Made by a program: the position numbers and the translations under genes
Assembly: GCA_028869135.1 (NCBI GenBank)
Contig: JAGWTC010000008.1
Location: forward strand, 42,428 to 106,427
Origin: Rhodocyclaceae bacterium
GTDB taxonomy: Bacteria; Pseudomonadota; Gammaproteobacteria; Burkholderiales; Rhodocyclaceae
Length of the DNA: 64,000 nucleotides
Reading direction: 5' to 3'
Part shown: in pieces, positions 21,358 through 31,477 of the stretch
Numbering within the stretch: position 1 is the first letter of the stretch
Layout: the number at the start of each line of letters is the position of its first letter
Notes under the pieces: generated by a model
Database searches by the model: none
Told to the model about the DNA's origin: nothing
The model's input: only the letters and a program-made list of their open reading frames with translations

Positions 21358-22803
21358 TTAGCCTTTAATGGTCTGCTCGAGCACGTGCAGATCGTTGTTG
21401 AGGTGGCTGTCCTTGCTGCGCAGATCGACGACGGTGCGGCAGGCATGCAGGACGGTGGTGTGGTCGCGACCGCCAAAGGCCTCGCCGATCTCGGGCAGGC
21501 TGTGGGCGGTGAGTTCGCGGCAGATCCACATGGCGATCTGGCGGGGACGGGCAATCGCGCGCGTGCGCTTTTGCGAGTACATGTCCGCAACCTTGATCTT
21601 GTAGTAGTCGGCAACCGTCTTCTGAATCAACTCCAGGCTGATCTGGCGGTTGGTGGCGCCGATAATGTCCTTCAACGCATCCTTGGCCACGTCGATATTG
21701 ATGACGCGGTTGTGGAAGCGTGCATAGGCCACAACGCGGTTGAGGGCGCCTTCGAGTTCGCGGACATTGGAACGTAAATGCTTGGCGATCAGGAAAGCCA
21801 CATCGTCGCCCAGATCGATGCGCGATGCTTCGGCCTTCTTCTTGAGAATGGCGACGCGCATTTCGGTTTCCGGCGGCTCGATCTGTACGGTCAAACCCCA
21901 GTCGAAGCGCGAGATCAGGCGTTCTTCCAGCCCGTCGATATCCTTGGGATAGGTATCGCAGGTGATGATGATCTGTTTCTTGGCTTCGGCCAGTGCATTG
22001 AAGGCGTAGAAGAACTCTTCCTGCGTGCGGTCCTTCTTGACGAAGAATTGGATGTCGTCGATCAGCAGCAGATCGAGCGAGCGGTAGTAGCGCTTGAAGA
22101 CGTCGAAGGCCTTCTGCTGGTATGCACGTACGACGTCGCTGACGAAATCCTCGGCGTGGATGTAGCGGATCACTGCACCCGGATTGGCCTGGTAGACCGA
22201 ATTGCCGATGGCGTGAATCAAGTGGGTCTTGCCGAGGCCGACGCCGCCATAGACGAACAGCGGGTTGTACGAGATGCCGGGATTCAGCGCGACCTGCTGG
22301 GCGGCGGCGCGGGCGAGATCGTTGGCGCGGCCGGTCACCAGCGTGTCGAAGGTGAAGGTCGGATTGAGACGGGTCTTGTCGTAGGCGTCGTCGCGGCCGC
22401 TGATGATGGCCGGCGCCAGCGTGGCCGGGGCGGGGGCGTCGACGACGACAATCGCGTCGTCGTTGATTTCGGCTTCGCTCTCGATGTCGGTATTGCCGGC
22501 AAGGCCGAGATTGATGCTGACCGGCATCGGATAGAACTGCTGGCTGAGTTCCTGAATTTGCGACAGATAACGTTCGCGCACCCATTGCAGCACGAAACGG
22601 TTGGGAGCGAGGAGGTTGAGCTGGTCGGGGCTGCCGCTGGCTTCGAGGCGCAGACCCTTGATCCAGGTGTTGAACTGCTGGGCCGGCAATTCGCGCTCAA
22701 GCTGGGCCAGGCAGGCTGACCAGAAACTGGCGACGTTGGCGATGGCCTCCGAGCTGCTGAGCGAACTGGAAAGCGCCGGATCTAAGGAGTCACGCAAAGC
22801 CAT
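21358..22803 (-). CDS. dnaA: Chromosomal replication initiator DnaA
   Basis: 481 residues. It binds DnaA boxes and melts the origin. Domain I ([22 protein letters not shown]) begins about residue 27, after an unusual Ser/Ala-rich N-terminal extension; no better internal start is visible. Domain II is a variable acidic/Ala-Pro linker. Domain III has Walker [10 protein letters not shown] and Walker [11 protein letters not shown]. Domain IV ends with the DNA-binding signature [13 protein letters not shown]. The promoter region carries a perfect DnaA box, consistent with autoregulation. Confidence 0.98.
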   Translation of the reverse strand: MALRDSLDPALSSSLSSSEAIANVASFWSACLAQLERELPAQQFNTWIKGLRLEASGSPDQLNLLAPNRFVLQWVRERYLSQIQELSQQFYPMPVSINLGLAGNTDIESEAEINDDAIVVVDAPAPATLAPAIISGRDDAYDKTRLNPTFTFDTLVTGRANDLARAAAQQVALNPGISYNPLFVYGGVGLGKTHLIHAIGNSVYQANPGAVIRYIHAEDFVSDVVRAYQQKAFDVFKRYYRSLDLLLIDDIQFFVKKDRTQEEFFYAFNALAEAKKQIIITCDTYPKDIDGLEERLISRFDWGLTVQIEPPETEMRVAILKKKAEASRIDLGDDVAFLIAKHLRSNVRELEGALNRVVAYARFHNRVINIDVAKDALKDIIGATNRQISLELIQKTVADYYKIKVADMYSQKRTRAIARPRQIAMWICRELTAHSLPEIGEAFGGRDHTTVLHACRTVVDLRSKDSHLNNDLHVLEQTIKG

Positions 22804-22983
22804 TGAATTCTTGGGCTATATCTTCTTTTTGGTTACTGCTTCCCTGAAGCTGCCCGTGTTTGGTCTTGTGGGTAAATCGTCCACAAGAATATCTCGAAAA
22901 TCTCCGAGAGGCCCATGGCAGCGCCCTTCCGGTCTTGCCCCGGGCCCAATTTGAGGGCCGCGTCGGCGACAAGATGAGGGGGG

Positions 22984-23033
22984 ATTCTAGCCTTTTTGAC
23001 CCGAGTTATCCACAGGCACGACTGCTTTGTCAA
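22984..23033 (-). promoter_or_regulatory. dnaA: dnaA promoter region with overlapping DnaA box
   Basis: A perfect DnaA box TTATCCACA lies at 23006-23014. On the minus strand TGGATA-17-TAGAAT (-35 within the box at 23007-23012, -10 at 22984-22989) is a good dnaA promoter. A second option TTGACA-17-GATAAC (23028-23033 and 23005-23010) also overlaps the box at its -10. Either way bound DnaA would block transcription. Weaker DnaA-box-like sites (TGTGGGTAA near 22868) lie between the promoter and the gene. Confidence 0.55.
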
Positions 23034-23045
23034 AAAATATCTGAC

Positions 23046-23074
23046 TTGACAGTAAGAGTATTTTCGACTCTAAT
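23046..23074 (+). promoter_or_regulatory. rpmH: rpmH operon promoter
   Basis: TTGACA (23046-23051), a 17-base spacer and TCTAAT (23069-23074): a near-consensus sigma-70 promoter 33 bases before the rpmH start, reading away from dnaA. Confidence 0.8.
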
Positions 23075-23106
23075 CTCGGGTTTTCCAATTTGCAGGAATC
23101 AGCATC

Positions 23107-23241
23107 ATGAAACGCACCTATCAGCCCTCCGTCGTGCGCCGTAAGCGTACCCATGGCTTCCTCGTGCGCTCCCGCACCCGTGGTGGTCGCGCCGTCCTCG
23201 CCGCCCGTCGTGCCAAGGGCCGTCGTCGCCTCTCCGTTTGA
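23107..23241 (+). CDS. rpmH: Large ribosomal subunit protein bL34
   Basis: 44 residues, the usual size. It starts [18 protein letters not shown] and ends AKGRRRLSV, the invariant L34 pattern of basic residues binding 23S rRNA. An AGGAA ribosome site precedes it. Its TTTGA end overlaps the proposed TTG start of rnpA, giving the conserved rpmH-rnpA pair. Confidence 0.98.
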   Translation: MKRTYQPSVVRRKRTHGFLVRSRTRGGRAVLAARRAKGRRRLSV

Positions 23242-23669
23242 ACGCTGCCTCTTTTCGTTTTCGGCCGGCTAGCCGGCTGCTGAACGGAAAGGAATACACC
23301 GCCGTCTTTGCCAATCGTCGCGTTCTGCGCGGCGGGCCGTTCGAGCTTTATTATCGGCCACTGACTTTATTGGCAGCGCCTGCGGGACCGGAAACTCCGG
23401 CCATGCCAGCGTCCAGCGCATCGCATCGTACTGCCAGGCTCGGCCTGGTGGTACCCAAACGAAACGCCAAACGTGCCGTCCATCGCAATCTGGTCAAGCG
23501 ATTGGCACGTGAGGCGTTTCGTCACGTCTGCAATCAGCTCCCCGCTTACGATCTGGTGTTGCGTCTGGGCAAGCCCCTGAACGCAAAGACCGAAAGTCTG
23601 GTGCATCAGCGCAGGGAATGGCGCGTGCAGATTGATGAACTGCTGCAGCGCTTGCCGCGGACGGTGTGA
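23238..23669 (+). CDS. rnpA: Ribonuclease P protein component
   Basis: 143 residues. It is the protein partner of RNase P RNA in 5' maturation of tRNA precursors. [19 protein letters not shown] matches the N-terminal substrate-binding part, and [20 protein letters not shown] is the RNR signature. The best start is the TTG at 23238, which overlaps the rpmH stop by 4 bases (TTGA), an unusual but recurring rpmH-rnpA arrangement. It contains a longer than usual Ala/Pro/Ser-rich insert (about residues 45-64). The stop overlaps the yidD start. Confidence 0.95.
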   Translation: MNAASFRFRPASRLLNGKEYTAVFANRRVLRGGPFELYYRPLTLLAAPAGPETPAMPASSASHRTARLGLVVPKRNAKRAVHRNLVKRLAREAFRHVCNQLPAYDLVLRLGKPLNAKTESLVHQRREWRVQIDELLQRLPRTV

Positions 23670-23911
23670 TGAAGGCGCTGTTCGGATGGGTGAACCGGCT
23701 TGTCCAGTTGTTTTTTCTGGGACTGGTGCAAACTTATCGCTATCTGATCAGTCCATGGCTGGGCCGGCGCTGCCGTTTCCACCCTAGTTGTTCCGAATAT
23801 GCAGTAGAAGCCTTGCACAAGCACGGCCCTTGGTGCGGATGCTGGTTGACGGTGCGCCGTGTCGGCCGTTGCCATCCGTTCAATCCGGGTGGTTACGACC
23901 CCGTGCCTTGA
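23669..23911 (+). CDS. yidD: Membrane protein insertion efficiency factor YidD
   Basis: 80 residues from the ATG at 23669 (TGATG overlap with the rnpA stop; a GTG three bases earlier is also possible). It is an inner-membrane-associated helper of YidC insertion. The N-terminus is amphipathic ([19 protein letters not shown]), followed by the family signature [15 protein letters not shown] and a Cys-containing core ending [13 protein letters not shown]. It sits in the standard order rnpA-yidD-yidC. Confidence 0.95.
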   Translation: MKALFGWVNRLVQLFFLGLVQTYRYLISPWLGRRCRFHPSCSEYAVEALHKHGPWCGCWLTVRRVGRCHPFNPGGYDPVP

Positions 23912-23947
23912 TAAAATTCACGTTTGTTTTCTTGATTGCCGCCCGCG

Positions 23948-25627
23948 ATGGATAAAAAACGCCTTAACGCTTTGCTCCTGGTGACGTTCATGTTCTCGGT
24001 GTTCATGCTGTGGGACGCATGGGAGCGAGCTCACAAGCCGCCTCCCGCACCCGAACCCGAGGCGGCCGCGAACGCCGTACCTGGAGCGCCGGCCGCTGCA
24101 GCACCCGCAGTGCCCGCCGTCACGGCAACCCCGGCGGCCACCGTGCCGGCCGCAAACGTGCCCAAGGTCGCTGTGCATACCGATCTCTACAAGGCGGAAA
24201 TTTCAGCCCAGGGCGGCGATCTGGTGTTCCTTGAGCTGGAGAAGCATCGCGCAACTCTGGATGCGGGCAAGAATTTTGTTCTCTTTCAGAACGACTCGCA
24301 GCAGCACGTCTATATCGGGCAGTCGGGCCTGATCGGCGAAGGGCTGCCGAATCACAAGACCACCTTCTCGCCGGAAAAGAGCGACTACACTCTGGCCGAA
24401 GGTCAGGACAGTCTTTCGGTACGTCTGACGGCGCCGGCCGCCAACGGCTTGAAGGTTGCCAAGATCTACACTTTCAAGCGCGGCAGCTATCTGATCGACG
24501 TCAGCTACGAGATCACCAATACGGGCAATGCGGCCGTTACGCCGTACGGCTATTTCCAGACCGTGCGCGACGGCAAGGATGCGGAAGCGCATAACCACGG
24601 CCTCTTCGGCGTGACGACCTTCACCGGCCCGGCGGTGTACACGCAGGCCGAGCATTACCAAAAGGTCAAGTTCGTCGATGTCGACAAGAGCAAAGCCAGT
24701 TACGCACACAAGGCGGATAACGGCTGGATCGGCATGGTCCAGCATTATTTCTTTACCGCCTGGTTGCCGCAGGGCAAGGCCGAGCGTGAGTTCTACATCG
24801 ACCGCCTGGATACCAGTCTGTATCGCGCCGGCGTGAAGTTCGCGCTGCCCGTGGTCGAGCCGGGCAAGACGGTCCGGGTCGATGTGCCGCTCTACGCCGG
24901 CCCGCAGGAGCAGGACAAGCTGGAAAGCATTGCGCCGGGGCTTGATCGCGTCGTCGACTACGGCTGGCTGACGATCATTGCGTCGCCGCTGTTCTGGATC
25001 ATGGAAAAGCTGCACAGCATGATCGGCAACTGGGGCTGGACCATCATCGCCCTGACCGTGATGCTGAAGCTGATCTTCTTCCCGCTGTCGGCGGCCAGCT
25101 ATCGTTCCATGGCCAAGATGAAGGCGGTCATGCCGCAGATGACGCGCCTGAAGGAAAGCTACAAGGACGATCGCGCCAAGCTCAATGTGGAGATGATGGA
25201 GCTCTACAAGCGCGAGAAAATCAATCCGCTCGGCGGCTGCCTGCCGGTGCTGGTGCAGATTCCGGTTTTCATCGCGCTGTACTGGGTGCTGCTGGGCACG
25301 GTGGAAATGCGCGGTGCGCCTTGGCTGGGCTGGATTACCGATCTGACGGCAGCGGATACGCTTTTTGGCGTGATTCCCTACGTCAATCTGCCGCTGGGTC
25401 CGTTGCCCTTGCTGATGGGCGCCACCATGTTCTTCCAGACGCGTCTCAACCCGACGCCGCCGGACCCCATGCAGGCCAAGATCATGACCTGGATGCCGGT
25501 GTTCTTCACCTTCATGTTCCTGTCCTTCCCGGCTGGCCTGGTGCTGTACTGGACGGTGAACAATATCCTGTCGATCGCCCAGCAGTGGTACATCACCAAG
25601 CAGATGGAGCGCGCGACCGCGAAGTAA
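23948..25627 (+). CDS. yidC: Membrane protein insertase YidC
   Basis: 559 residues from the ATG at 23948 (MDKKRLNALL); a TTG at 23936 would add four residues. It inserts proteins, including Fo ATP synthase subunits, into the inner membrane. There is an N-terminal transmembrane helix (~7-26), an Ala/Pro-rich linker, a large periplasmic P1 domain (~70-330) and the conserved five-helix core. Landmarks are FFPLSAASYRSMAKMK, the positively charged cytoplasmic region, and INPLGGCLPVLVQIPVFIAL. It ends with two helices and a short basic tail. A terminator follows at 25653. Confidence 0.97.
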   Translation: MDKKRLNALLLVTFMFSVFMLWDAWERAHKPPPAPEPEAAANAVPGAPAAAAPAVPAVTATPAATVPAANVPKVAVHTDLYKAEISAQGGDLVFLELEKHRATLDAGKNFVLFQNDSQQHVYIGQSGLIGEGLPNHKTTFSPEKSDYTLAEGQDSLSVRLTAPAANGLKVAKIYTFKRGSYLIDVSYEITNTGNAAVTPYGYFQTVRDGKDAEAHNHGLFGVTTFTGPAVYTQAEHYQKVKFVDVDKSKASYAHKADNGWIGMVQHYFFTAWLPQGKAEREFYIDRLDTSLYRAGVKFALPVVEPGKTVRVDVPLYAGPQEQDKLESIAPGLDRVVDYGWLTIIASPLFWIMEKLHSMIGNWGWTIIALTVMLKLIFFPLSAASYRSMAKMKAVMPQMTRLKESYKDDRAKLNVEMMELYKREKINPLGGCLPVLVQIPVFIALYWVLLGTVEMRGAPWLGWITDLTAADTLFGVIPYVNLPLGPLPLLMGATMFFQTRLNPTPPDPMQAKIMTWMPVFFTFMFLSFPAGLVLYWTVNNILSIAQQWYITKQMERATAK

Positions 25628-25652
25628 GCGTTGTCGCAGCGATGGATGGGAG

Positions 25653-25680
25653 GCGGGGCTTTTGCCCCGCTTTTCTTTTG
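25653..25680 (+). terminator. Terminator after yidC
   Basis: Perfect 7-bp stem GCGGGGC / GCCCCGC with a TTTT loop, followed by TTTTCTTTTG. It closes the rpmH-rnpA-yidD-yidC transcript. Confidence 0.85.
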
Positions 25681-25713
25681 TCCCAACCCTTGGATAGTTT
25701 GTAAGCTAGCGCC

Positions 25714-27069
25714 ATGAGAACTCAGGACACCATTGCCGCCATCGCCACCGCACCCGGGCGCGGCGGTATCGGCGTGGTCCGCGTTTCGGGCGGCGGGCTC
25801 GGCGATTTTGCCTTGTCCATATGCGGGCGCCGCCCCGAGCCGCGTCAGGCCACGCTGGCGAGCTTTCGTTCGGCCGACGGGGCGCTGATCGATCAGGGGT
25901 TGGTGCTCTATTTTCCCGGGCCGAACTCCTTTACCGGCGAAGACGTGATCGAGTTGCAGGGCCATGGCGGCCCGGTTGTCATGCAGATGTTGCTGGCGCG
26001 TTGCGTTGAGCTTGGCGCACGCATTGCCAATCCGGGTGAGTTCAGCCAACGCGCCTTTCTTAACGACAAACTGGACCTGGCCCAAGCGGAGGCGATTGCC
26101 GACCTGATCGACGCAGGCACGGCCGGCGCGGTGCGTTCGGCTCAGCGTTCGCTATCGGGCGAGTTTTCCCGCTCGGTCAATGCGTTGGTGGCCCAGTTGG
26201 TAGAGCTACGCATGCTGGTCGAGGCAACGCTGGATTTTCCCGAGGAGGAAATCGACGTTATTCGCGATACCGATGCGCAGCCGCGATTGGAGAAATTGCG
26301 TAGTGATATTGCCGATCTGTCGCGCCGCGCAAAGCAGGGCAGCCTGCTGCGCACGGGTCTGCATGTTGTGCTGGCAGGCCTTCCCAACGTAGGCAAATCC
26401 TCGCTCCTGAACCGTCTGGCCGGACAGGAGCGGGCGATCGTCACGGATGTGGCCGGTACCACGCGCGACACCTTGCGCGAGACCATCCAGATCGAGGGCA
26501 TTCCTCTGCACATCATCGATACTGCCGGTTTGCGCGAGACCGAGGACAAGGTTGAACGCATCGGCATAGAGCGCACCTGGAGCGAGATCGAGAAGGCCGA
26601 CATCGTTCTGCAACTGGTCGATGCGCGCGGCGGCGAGAGCGCGGCCGATCATGCGGTCGCGGTCAGATTGCCGGCGCGCCTGCCGCGCATCGTGATCCAC
26701 AACAAATGCGATCTGGCCGGCCGGGCGCCTGAACGCCTGCCGCCGGAGATTCAGCAGAAGCGGCGCTATACGCATATCTGGCTGTCGGCCAAGCTGGGGC
26801 TCGGCATGGAGCTGCTTCACGATGAATTGCTGCGTCTGGCGGGCTGGGCAGGCCACGGTGAAGACGTGATCCTCGCCCGCGAGCGCCACCTGGCGGCCAT
26901 CGCCAAGGCCTCGGCATCGCTTGACCGGGCTGCGGGGCAGTTGCGCCAACTGGAGTTCTGCGCCGAGGAGTTGCGGCTGGCGCAGCAGTCCTTGTCCGAG
27001 ATCACAGGGGAGTTCACGCCGGACGATCTGCTCGGTGAAATCTTCTCGCGTTTCTGTATCGGCAAATAA
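25714..27069 (+). CDS. mnmE: tRNA uridine-5-carboxymethylaminomethyl modification GTPase MnmE
   Basis: 451 residues. With MnmG it modifies the wobble U34 of several tRNAs. The N-terminal folate-binding domain starts [22 protein letters not shown]. The G domain has G1 [10 protein letters not shown]2 TTRD, G3 DTAGLRET and G4 NKCD. The C-terminal catalytic Cys is in FCIGK. It is separated from its partner mnmG by one permease gene and the parS region. An ordinary, intact member. Confidence 0.98.
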   Translation: MRTQDTIAAIATAPGRGGIGVVRVSGGGLGDFALSICGRRPEPRQATLASFRSADGALIDQGLVLYFPGPNSFTGEDVIELQGHGGPVVMQMLLARCVELGARIANPGEFSQRAFLNDKLDLAQAEAIADLIDAGTAGAVRSAQRSLSGEFSRSVNALVAQLVELRMLVEATLDFPEEEIDVIRDTDAQPRLEKLRSDIADLSRRAKQGSLLRTGLHVVLAGLPNVGKSSLLNRLAGQERAIVTDVAGTTRDTLRETIQIEGIPLHIIDTAGLRETEDKVERIGIERTWSEIEKADIVLQLVDARGGESAADHAVAVRLPARLPRIVIHNKCDLAGRAPERLPPEIQQKRRYTHIWLSAKLGLGMELLHDELLRLAGWAGHGEDVILARERHLAAIAKASASLDRAAGQLRQLEFCAEELRLAQQSLSEITGEFTPDDLLGEIFSRFCIGK

Positions 27070-27071
27070 GC

Positions 27072-27851
27072 GTGGCCGAGTGGCTGACACTGGCGGGGCC
27101 CTTCCTGTTTCTGCTGCCGGCCGCTTTTGTGGCCGGACTGGTTGATGCGGTTGTGGGTGGCGGTGGGCTGATCCAGATCCCGGCGCTGTTTGCCGGCTAT
27201 CCCCAGTTGGCGCCAGCCACCATTTTCGGCACCAACAAGATGTCCTCCATCTGCGGCACCTTGTCTGCGACCCTGCGGTACGTAAGGCAGGTGCGTGTGC
27301 CCTGGCGCATCGCCTTGCTGGCGGCGGCGGCGGCCTTTGTCTTTGCCTTTTTCGGGGCCATGTCGGTGGCGCTGCTGCCCAAGGAATGGGCGCGCCCGCT
27401 GATCTTTGTGCTGCTGGTCGCGGTGGCGGTCTACACGTTTGTCCGCAAGGACTTCGGAGCCGAAGACATGGGCCTGGAACATGGCAACGGCCATCTGGCC
27501 GGTGCTTTGCTGGTCGGGGCGGGGATCGGTTTCTACGATGGTTTCTTTGGCCCGGGCACGGGCAGTTTCTTGCTGTTTCTGTTCGTGCGTTTTTTCGGTC
27601 TGGATTTTCTCCGGGCGACCAGTGCAGCCAAGATTGTCAATTTGTCGACGAATGCCGCCGCCTTGCTGTATTTCGTCCCGGCCGGGCATGTGCTGTGGGC
27701 GCTGGCCTTGAGCATGGCACTGTGCAATGTGCTGGGTGCCCAGCTCGGCACTGTCCTGGCTTTGCGCCATGGCAGCGGCTTTGTGCGCAAGCTTTTTCTT
27801 GGCGTCGTTGTGGTGTTGATCGCCAAGTTCGCCTGGGATACGTTTGTCTGA
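27072..27851 (+). CDS. Sulfite exporter TauE/SafE (TSUP) family permease
   Basis: 259 residues, about eight transmembrane helices in two halves. Each half opens with a family-typical Gly-rich motif: AGLVDAVVGGGGLIQIPAL near residue 25, and GAGIGFYDGFFGPGTGSF near residue 150. Conserved GTNKMSS and ATSAAKIVN motifs are visible. The start is the GTG at 27072, only 2 bases after the mnmE stop, so it is likely cotranscribed. TSUP members move sulfite, sulfonates or other organic anions; the substrate cannot be told from sequence. Confidence 0.9.
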   Translation: MAEWLTLAGPFLFLLPAAFVAGLVDAVVGGGGLIQIPALFAGYPQLAPATIFGTNKMSSICGTLSATLRYVRQVRVPWRIALLAAAAAFVFAFFGAMSVALLPKEWARPLIFVLLVAVAVYTFVRKDFGAEDMGLEHGNGHLAGALLVGAGIGFYDGFFGPGTGSFLLFLFVRFFGLDFLRATSAAKIVNLSTNAAALLYFVPAGHVLWALALSMALCNVLGAQLGTVLALRHGSGFVRKLFLGVVVVLIAKFAWDTFV

Positions 27852-27906
27852 GACCTGTGCCGTTATTGTTGGTCGGCATGCTTAACGGCGATGGGGTCAG
27901 TCCGTT

Positions 27907-27922
27907 TGTTTCACGTGAAACG
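27907..27922. promoter_or_regulatory. parS: parS centromere site 1
   Basis: TGTTTCACGTGAAACG: the 14-bp palindrome GTTTCACGTGAAAC is the universal ParB-binding parS core. It lies before mnmG, in the same origin-proximal region as parA and parB. Confidence 0.93.
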
Positions 27923-27986
27923 CATCTGTTGGCATAAGCGAAAACGAGGCCTTGTGCACGGACGGGCCGAGCAGGCGATTGGATTC

Positions 27987-28002
27987 TGTTTCACGTGAAA
28001 CC
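27987..28002. promoter_or_regulatory. parS: parS centromere site 2
   Basis: TGTTTCACGTGAAACC, with the same perfect palindromic core, 80 bases from the first site. Together they should nucleate ParB spreading for origin segregation. Confidence 0.93.
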
Positions 28003-28076
28003 TGCGGCCCTTTTTTGGTGTTTGACGCGGACCGGCGTATCATTGCGCCTCTTTGGTTGTTCGCCGGTTTCTTCCC

Positions 28077-29969
28077 ATGTTGTTCCCCGAATCGTTTGAT
28101 GTGATCGTGATAGGTGGCGGCCATGCCGGCACCGAGGCGGCGCTTGCCTCGGCACGCACCGGCGCCAAGACGCTGCTGCTTACGCACAATATCGAGACGC
28201 TGGGACAGATGTCCTGCAACCCTTCCATTGGCGGCATCGGCAAGGGCCATCTGGTCAAGGAAGTGGATGCGCTCGGCGGCGCCATGGCGGCGGCCACGGA
28301 TGAGAGCGGAATCCAGTTCCGCATCCTCAATGCGTCCAAGGGCCCGGCCGTGCGCGCCACGCGCGCCCAGGCCGACCGCGTGATGTACAAGGCGGCGATC
28401 CGCATGCGCCTGGAAAACCAGCCCAATCTGACGCTGTTCCAGTCGGCCGTGGACGACATCACGGTCGAAGGCGACCGCGTTACCGGCGCAACCACGCAGC
28501 TGGGCATTGCTTTCCGCGGCAAGGCCGTGGTGTTGACCGCCGGCACCTTCCTCAATGGCCGCATCCACGTCGGCCTGGAAAACCACGTCGGCGGCCGCGC
28601 CGGCGATCCGCCGGCGACGACCTTGGGCGGTCGCCTGCGCGAGCTGGCTTTGCCCGTCGGCCGTCTCAAGACCGGCACGCCGCCGCGCATCGACGGCCGC
28701 ACCATCGACTTCTCGGTCATGCAGGAGCAGCCCGGCGACGACCCAGTGCCGGTGTTTTCCTTCCTTGGCCATGCGTCCCAGCACCCGCAGCAAATGCCGT
28801 GCTGGATCACGCACACCAATGAACGGACGCACGACATTATCCACGGCGGCCTGGATCGTTCGCCGATGTTTACCGGCATCATCGAGGGGGTGGGCCCGCG
28901 CTATTGCCCGTCGATCGAGGACAAGATTCATCGCTTCGTCGGCAAGGACAGCCATCAGATCTTCCTCGAACCGGAAGGCCTGAATACCCACGAATACTAT
29001 CCGCAGGGAGTTTCGACCTCGCTGCCTTTCGATGTGCAGCTGAGCTTGGTGCGCTCGATCAAGGGCCTGGAGAACGCGCATATCCTGCGTCCCGGCTACG
29101 CCATCGAATACGACTACTTCGACCCGCGCAATCTCAAGGCTACGTTCGAAACCAAGTCGATCGCCGGCCTGTTCTTCGCCGGCCAGATCAACGGCACCAC
29201 GGGCTATGAAGAGGCCGCTGCCCAGGGCCTGCTGGCCGGTGTGAACGCCGCGCGCTTCTCGCGCGACCAGGAGGGCTGGTCGCCGCGTCGCGATCAGGCT
29301 TATCTGGGCGTGCTCGTCGATGATCTGATCACCCGCGGCGTGTCCGAGCCCTACCGCATGTTCACCAGCCGCGCCGAGTATCGCCTCAGCCTGCGCGAGG
29401 ACAATGCCGACCTGCGCCTGACCGAGATCGGTCGCGAGCTGGGCCTGGTCGATGACGTGCGCTGGGACGCCTTCAATCGCAAGCGCGACGCCGTCGCCGC
29501 TGAGGCCGAGCGCCTGAAGAAAACCTGGGTGCGTCCGGAAACGCTGGTTCGGCACGAAGCTGAACGGGTGCTCGGCAAGCATATCGAGCACGAATATTCG
29601 CTCTTCGACTTGCTGCGTCGTCCCGAGGTCAGTTACTCGAATCTGATGACGCTGCCCGGCGCTGGCGGAGGGGTGGCCGAGCCGGCCGTGGTCGAGCAGG
29701 TCGAGATCCAGGCCAAGTACCACGGCTATGTCGAGCGCCAGAAGGAAGAGGTCGAGCAGAGCAAGGCCGCCGAGGAGTTGCGTCTGCCGGCCGATATCGA
29801 CTACGCCGACGTGCATGGCCTGTCGATCGAGGTACGCCAGAAGCTGAACCAGCAACGCCCGGAAACCATAGGTCAGGCCTCGCGCATCCAGGGCGTGACG
29901 CCGGCCGCCATCTCCCTGCTGCTGGTGCACCTCAAGCGCCGCACCCTGAAGAAAAAAACCGCAGCATGA
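28077..29969 (+). CDS. mnmG: tRNA uridine-5-carboxymethylaminomethyl modification enzyme MnmG (GidA)
   Basis: 630 residues from the ATG at 28077 ([18 protein letters not shown]); frames upstream lack a good start. It is an FAD enzyme working with MnmE on tRNA wobble U34. The FAD-binding [10 protein letters not shown] motif, [17 protein letters not shown], and the family signature [11 protein letters not shown] are all present. The C-terminal helical domain binds MnmE and tRNA. It overlaps rsmG by 4 bases (ATGA). Confidence 0.98.
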   Translation: MLFPESFDVIVIGGGHAGTEAALASARTGAKTLLLTHNIETLGQMSCNPSIGGIGKGHLVKEVDALGGAMAAATDESGIQFRILNASKGPAVRATRAQADRVMYKAAIRMRLENQPNLTLFQSAVDDITVEGDRVTGATTQLGIAFRGKAVVLTAGTFLNGRIHVGLENHVGGRAGDPPATTLGGRLRELALPVGRLKTGTPPRIDGRTIDFSVMQEQPGDDPVPVFSFLGHASQHPQQMPCWITHTNERTHDIIHGGLDRSPMFTGIIEGVGPRYCPSIEDKIHRFVGKDSHQIFLEPEGLNTHEYYPQGVSTSLPFDVQLSLVRSIKGLENAHILRPGYAIEYDYFDPRNLKATFETKSIAGLFFAGQINGTTGYEEAAAQGLLAGVNAARFSRDQEGWSPRRDQAYLGVLVDDLITRGVSEPYRMFTSRAEYRLSLREDNADLRLTEIGRELGLVDDVRWDAFNRKRDAVAAEAERLKKTWVRPETLVRHEAERVLGKHIEHEYSLFDLLRRPEVSYSNLMTLPGAGGGVAEPAVVEQVEIQAKYHGYVERQKEEVEQSKAAEELRLPADIDYADVHGLSIEVRQKLNQQRPETIGQASRIQGVTPAAISLLLVHLKRRTLKKKTAA

Positions 29970-30613
29970 GCGTTCCCGGAAGCGACAAGCTGCGCATGCG
30001 TGCCGCAGCCATGGGCGTGGCCTTGACTGCCGAAATGGCCGACAAGCTGCTGGCCTATCAGGCGCTGATGATCAAGTGGAATCGCACCTACAATCTGACC
30101 GCGATTCGCGATCCGGAGGAGATGCTGGCCCATCATCTGCTCGACTCACTGGTCGTCGCGCCCCTGCTGCCCATGAACGGAAGCTCGGGCCCGCTGACGC
30201 TTGCAGATGTGGGCAGCGGCGGTGGTCTGCCGGGGATTCCGCTGGCGATTGCGCGCCCTGAAATTCAGGTCACGCTGATTGAAACCAGCTCCAAGAAATC
30301 GGCTTTCCAGCAGCAGGTCAAGATTGAGCTGGGGCTTTCTAATGTAAGTATTTACTCTGGCCGTGTTGAAGAATATGAGCCTAAATATAGCTTCGATGCG
30401 GTAATTTCCCGGGCGTTTGCCGAGCTCAAGGATTTCGTCGATTGGTCGGGCGATCTTGCCAAGCCGGAAGGGCGCTTGTACGCCATGAAGGGGCTTTACC
30501 CGGATGCGGAGGTTGCTGCCTTGCCGGCCGGGTGGGTGGTGTTGAACAGCCTGGCGCTGCAGGTGGTGGGGCTGGATGCGCGGCGGCATTTGCTGACGCT
30601 GGGGAGAACCTAG
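29966..30613 (+). CDS. rsmG: 16S rRNA (guanine527-N7)-methyltransferase RsmG (GidB)
   Basis: 215 residues. It methylates G527 of 16S rRNA; loss gives low-level streptomycin resistance in many species. The SAM motif is [19 protein letters not shown], preceded by [17 protein letters not shown] and [23 protein letters not shown] is the later family block. Its start overlaps the mnmG stop. parA follows after 64 bases, forming the conserved mnmG-rsmG-parA-parB string. Confidence 0.97.
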   Translation: MSVPGSDKLRMRAAAMGVALTAEMADKLLAYQALMIKWNRTYNLTAIRDPEEMLAHHLLDSLVVAPLLPMNGSSGPLTLADVGSGGGLPGIPLAIARPEIQVTLIETSSKKSAFQQQVKIELGLSNVSIYSGRVEEYEPKYSFDAVISRAFAELKDFVDWSGDLAKPEGRLYAMKGLYPDAEVAALPAGWVVLNSLALQVVGLDARRHLLTLGRT

Positions 30614-30677
30614 GTACGGGGAGCTGGCCTGGGCCAGCCCCGTGCTCCGGTTGGGATGAACAAGGGAAGGGGAAGGG

Positions 30678-31454
30678 ATGCATATCTTTGCAGTAGCGAA
30701 CCAGAAGGGCGGGGTCGGCAAGACCACCACCACGGTTAACCTCGCCGCCGCGCTGGCCCAGCAGGGTCAGCGCACATTGCTGATCGACCTCGATCCGCAG
30801 GGCAACGCGACCATGGGCAGCGGTGTGGACAAGCGCGGCCTTGTACGCTCGGTCTACCCTGTGCTGGTCGGCCTCGCCACGCTTGCCGAAGCCCGGGTGC
30901 TCTCTCCCTCCGGCGGCTATGATGTGCTGCCGGCCAACCGCGATCTCGCCGGCGCCGAAGTGGAAATGGTTGATCTCGCCAATCGCGAGAACCGCCTCAA
31001 GGACGCCCTGGCGCAGCACAAGGACGACTACGACTTCGTTCTCATCGATTGTCCGCCCTCGCTCTCCATGCTCACGCTGAACGGCCTGTGCGCCGCGCAC
31101 GGCGTGATCATTCCGATGCAGTGCGAGTACTACGCGCTGGAAGGCCTGTCGGATCTGGTCAACACCATCAAGAAAGTGCATGCCAATCTCAATCGCGACC
31201 TCAAGGTCATCGGCCTCTTGCGCGTGATGTACGACCCGCGCAGCACGCTCGCCAACCAGGTGTCGGCGCAGCTCGAAGAACACTTCGGCGACAAGGTCTT
31301 CAAGGCCGTTGTGCCGCGCAATGTGCGCCTGGCCGAAGCGCCCAGCCACGGTATTCCCGGCGTGCTGTTCGACAAGGCGGCCAAGGGCGCGCAGGCCTAT
31401 CAGGCATTCGCGACCGAGCTGATCGAGCGCGTCAAGACGCCCGAGTTCCAATAA
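30678..31454 (+). CDS. parA: Chromosome partitioning ATPase ParA (Soj)
   Basis: 258 residues. The deviant Walker A is ANQKGGVGKTTTTVNLAAAL near the N-terminus. The Walker A' block reads LLIDLDPQGNATMGSG, and Walker B is FVLIDCPPSLSMLTLNGL. It acts with ParB/parS to move and space new origins. GGGAAGGGGAAGGG upstream gives a purine-rich ribosome site. It reads into parB after 23 bases. Confidence 0.97.
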   Translation: MHIFAVANQKGGVGKTTTTVNLAAALAQQGQRTLLIDLDPQGNATMGSGVDKRGLVRSVYPVLVGLATLAEARVLSPSGGYDVLPANRDLAGAEVEMVDLANRENRLKDALAQHKDDYDFVLIDCPPSLSMLTLNGLCAAHGVIIPMQCEYYALEGLSDLVNTIKKVHANLNRDLKVIGLLRVMYDPRSTLANQVSAQLEEHFGDKVFKAVVPRNVRLAEAPSHGIPGVLFDKAAKGAQAYQAFATELIERVKTPEFQ

Positions 31455-31477
31455 GACAACCGTTAGAAAGAAAAGAC

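Noticed and set aside
27897..29930. Open frame of 677 codons antisense to mnmG that also covers parS
   Set aside because: Shadow of mnmG; no start context or known motif.
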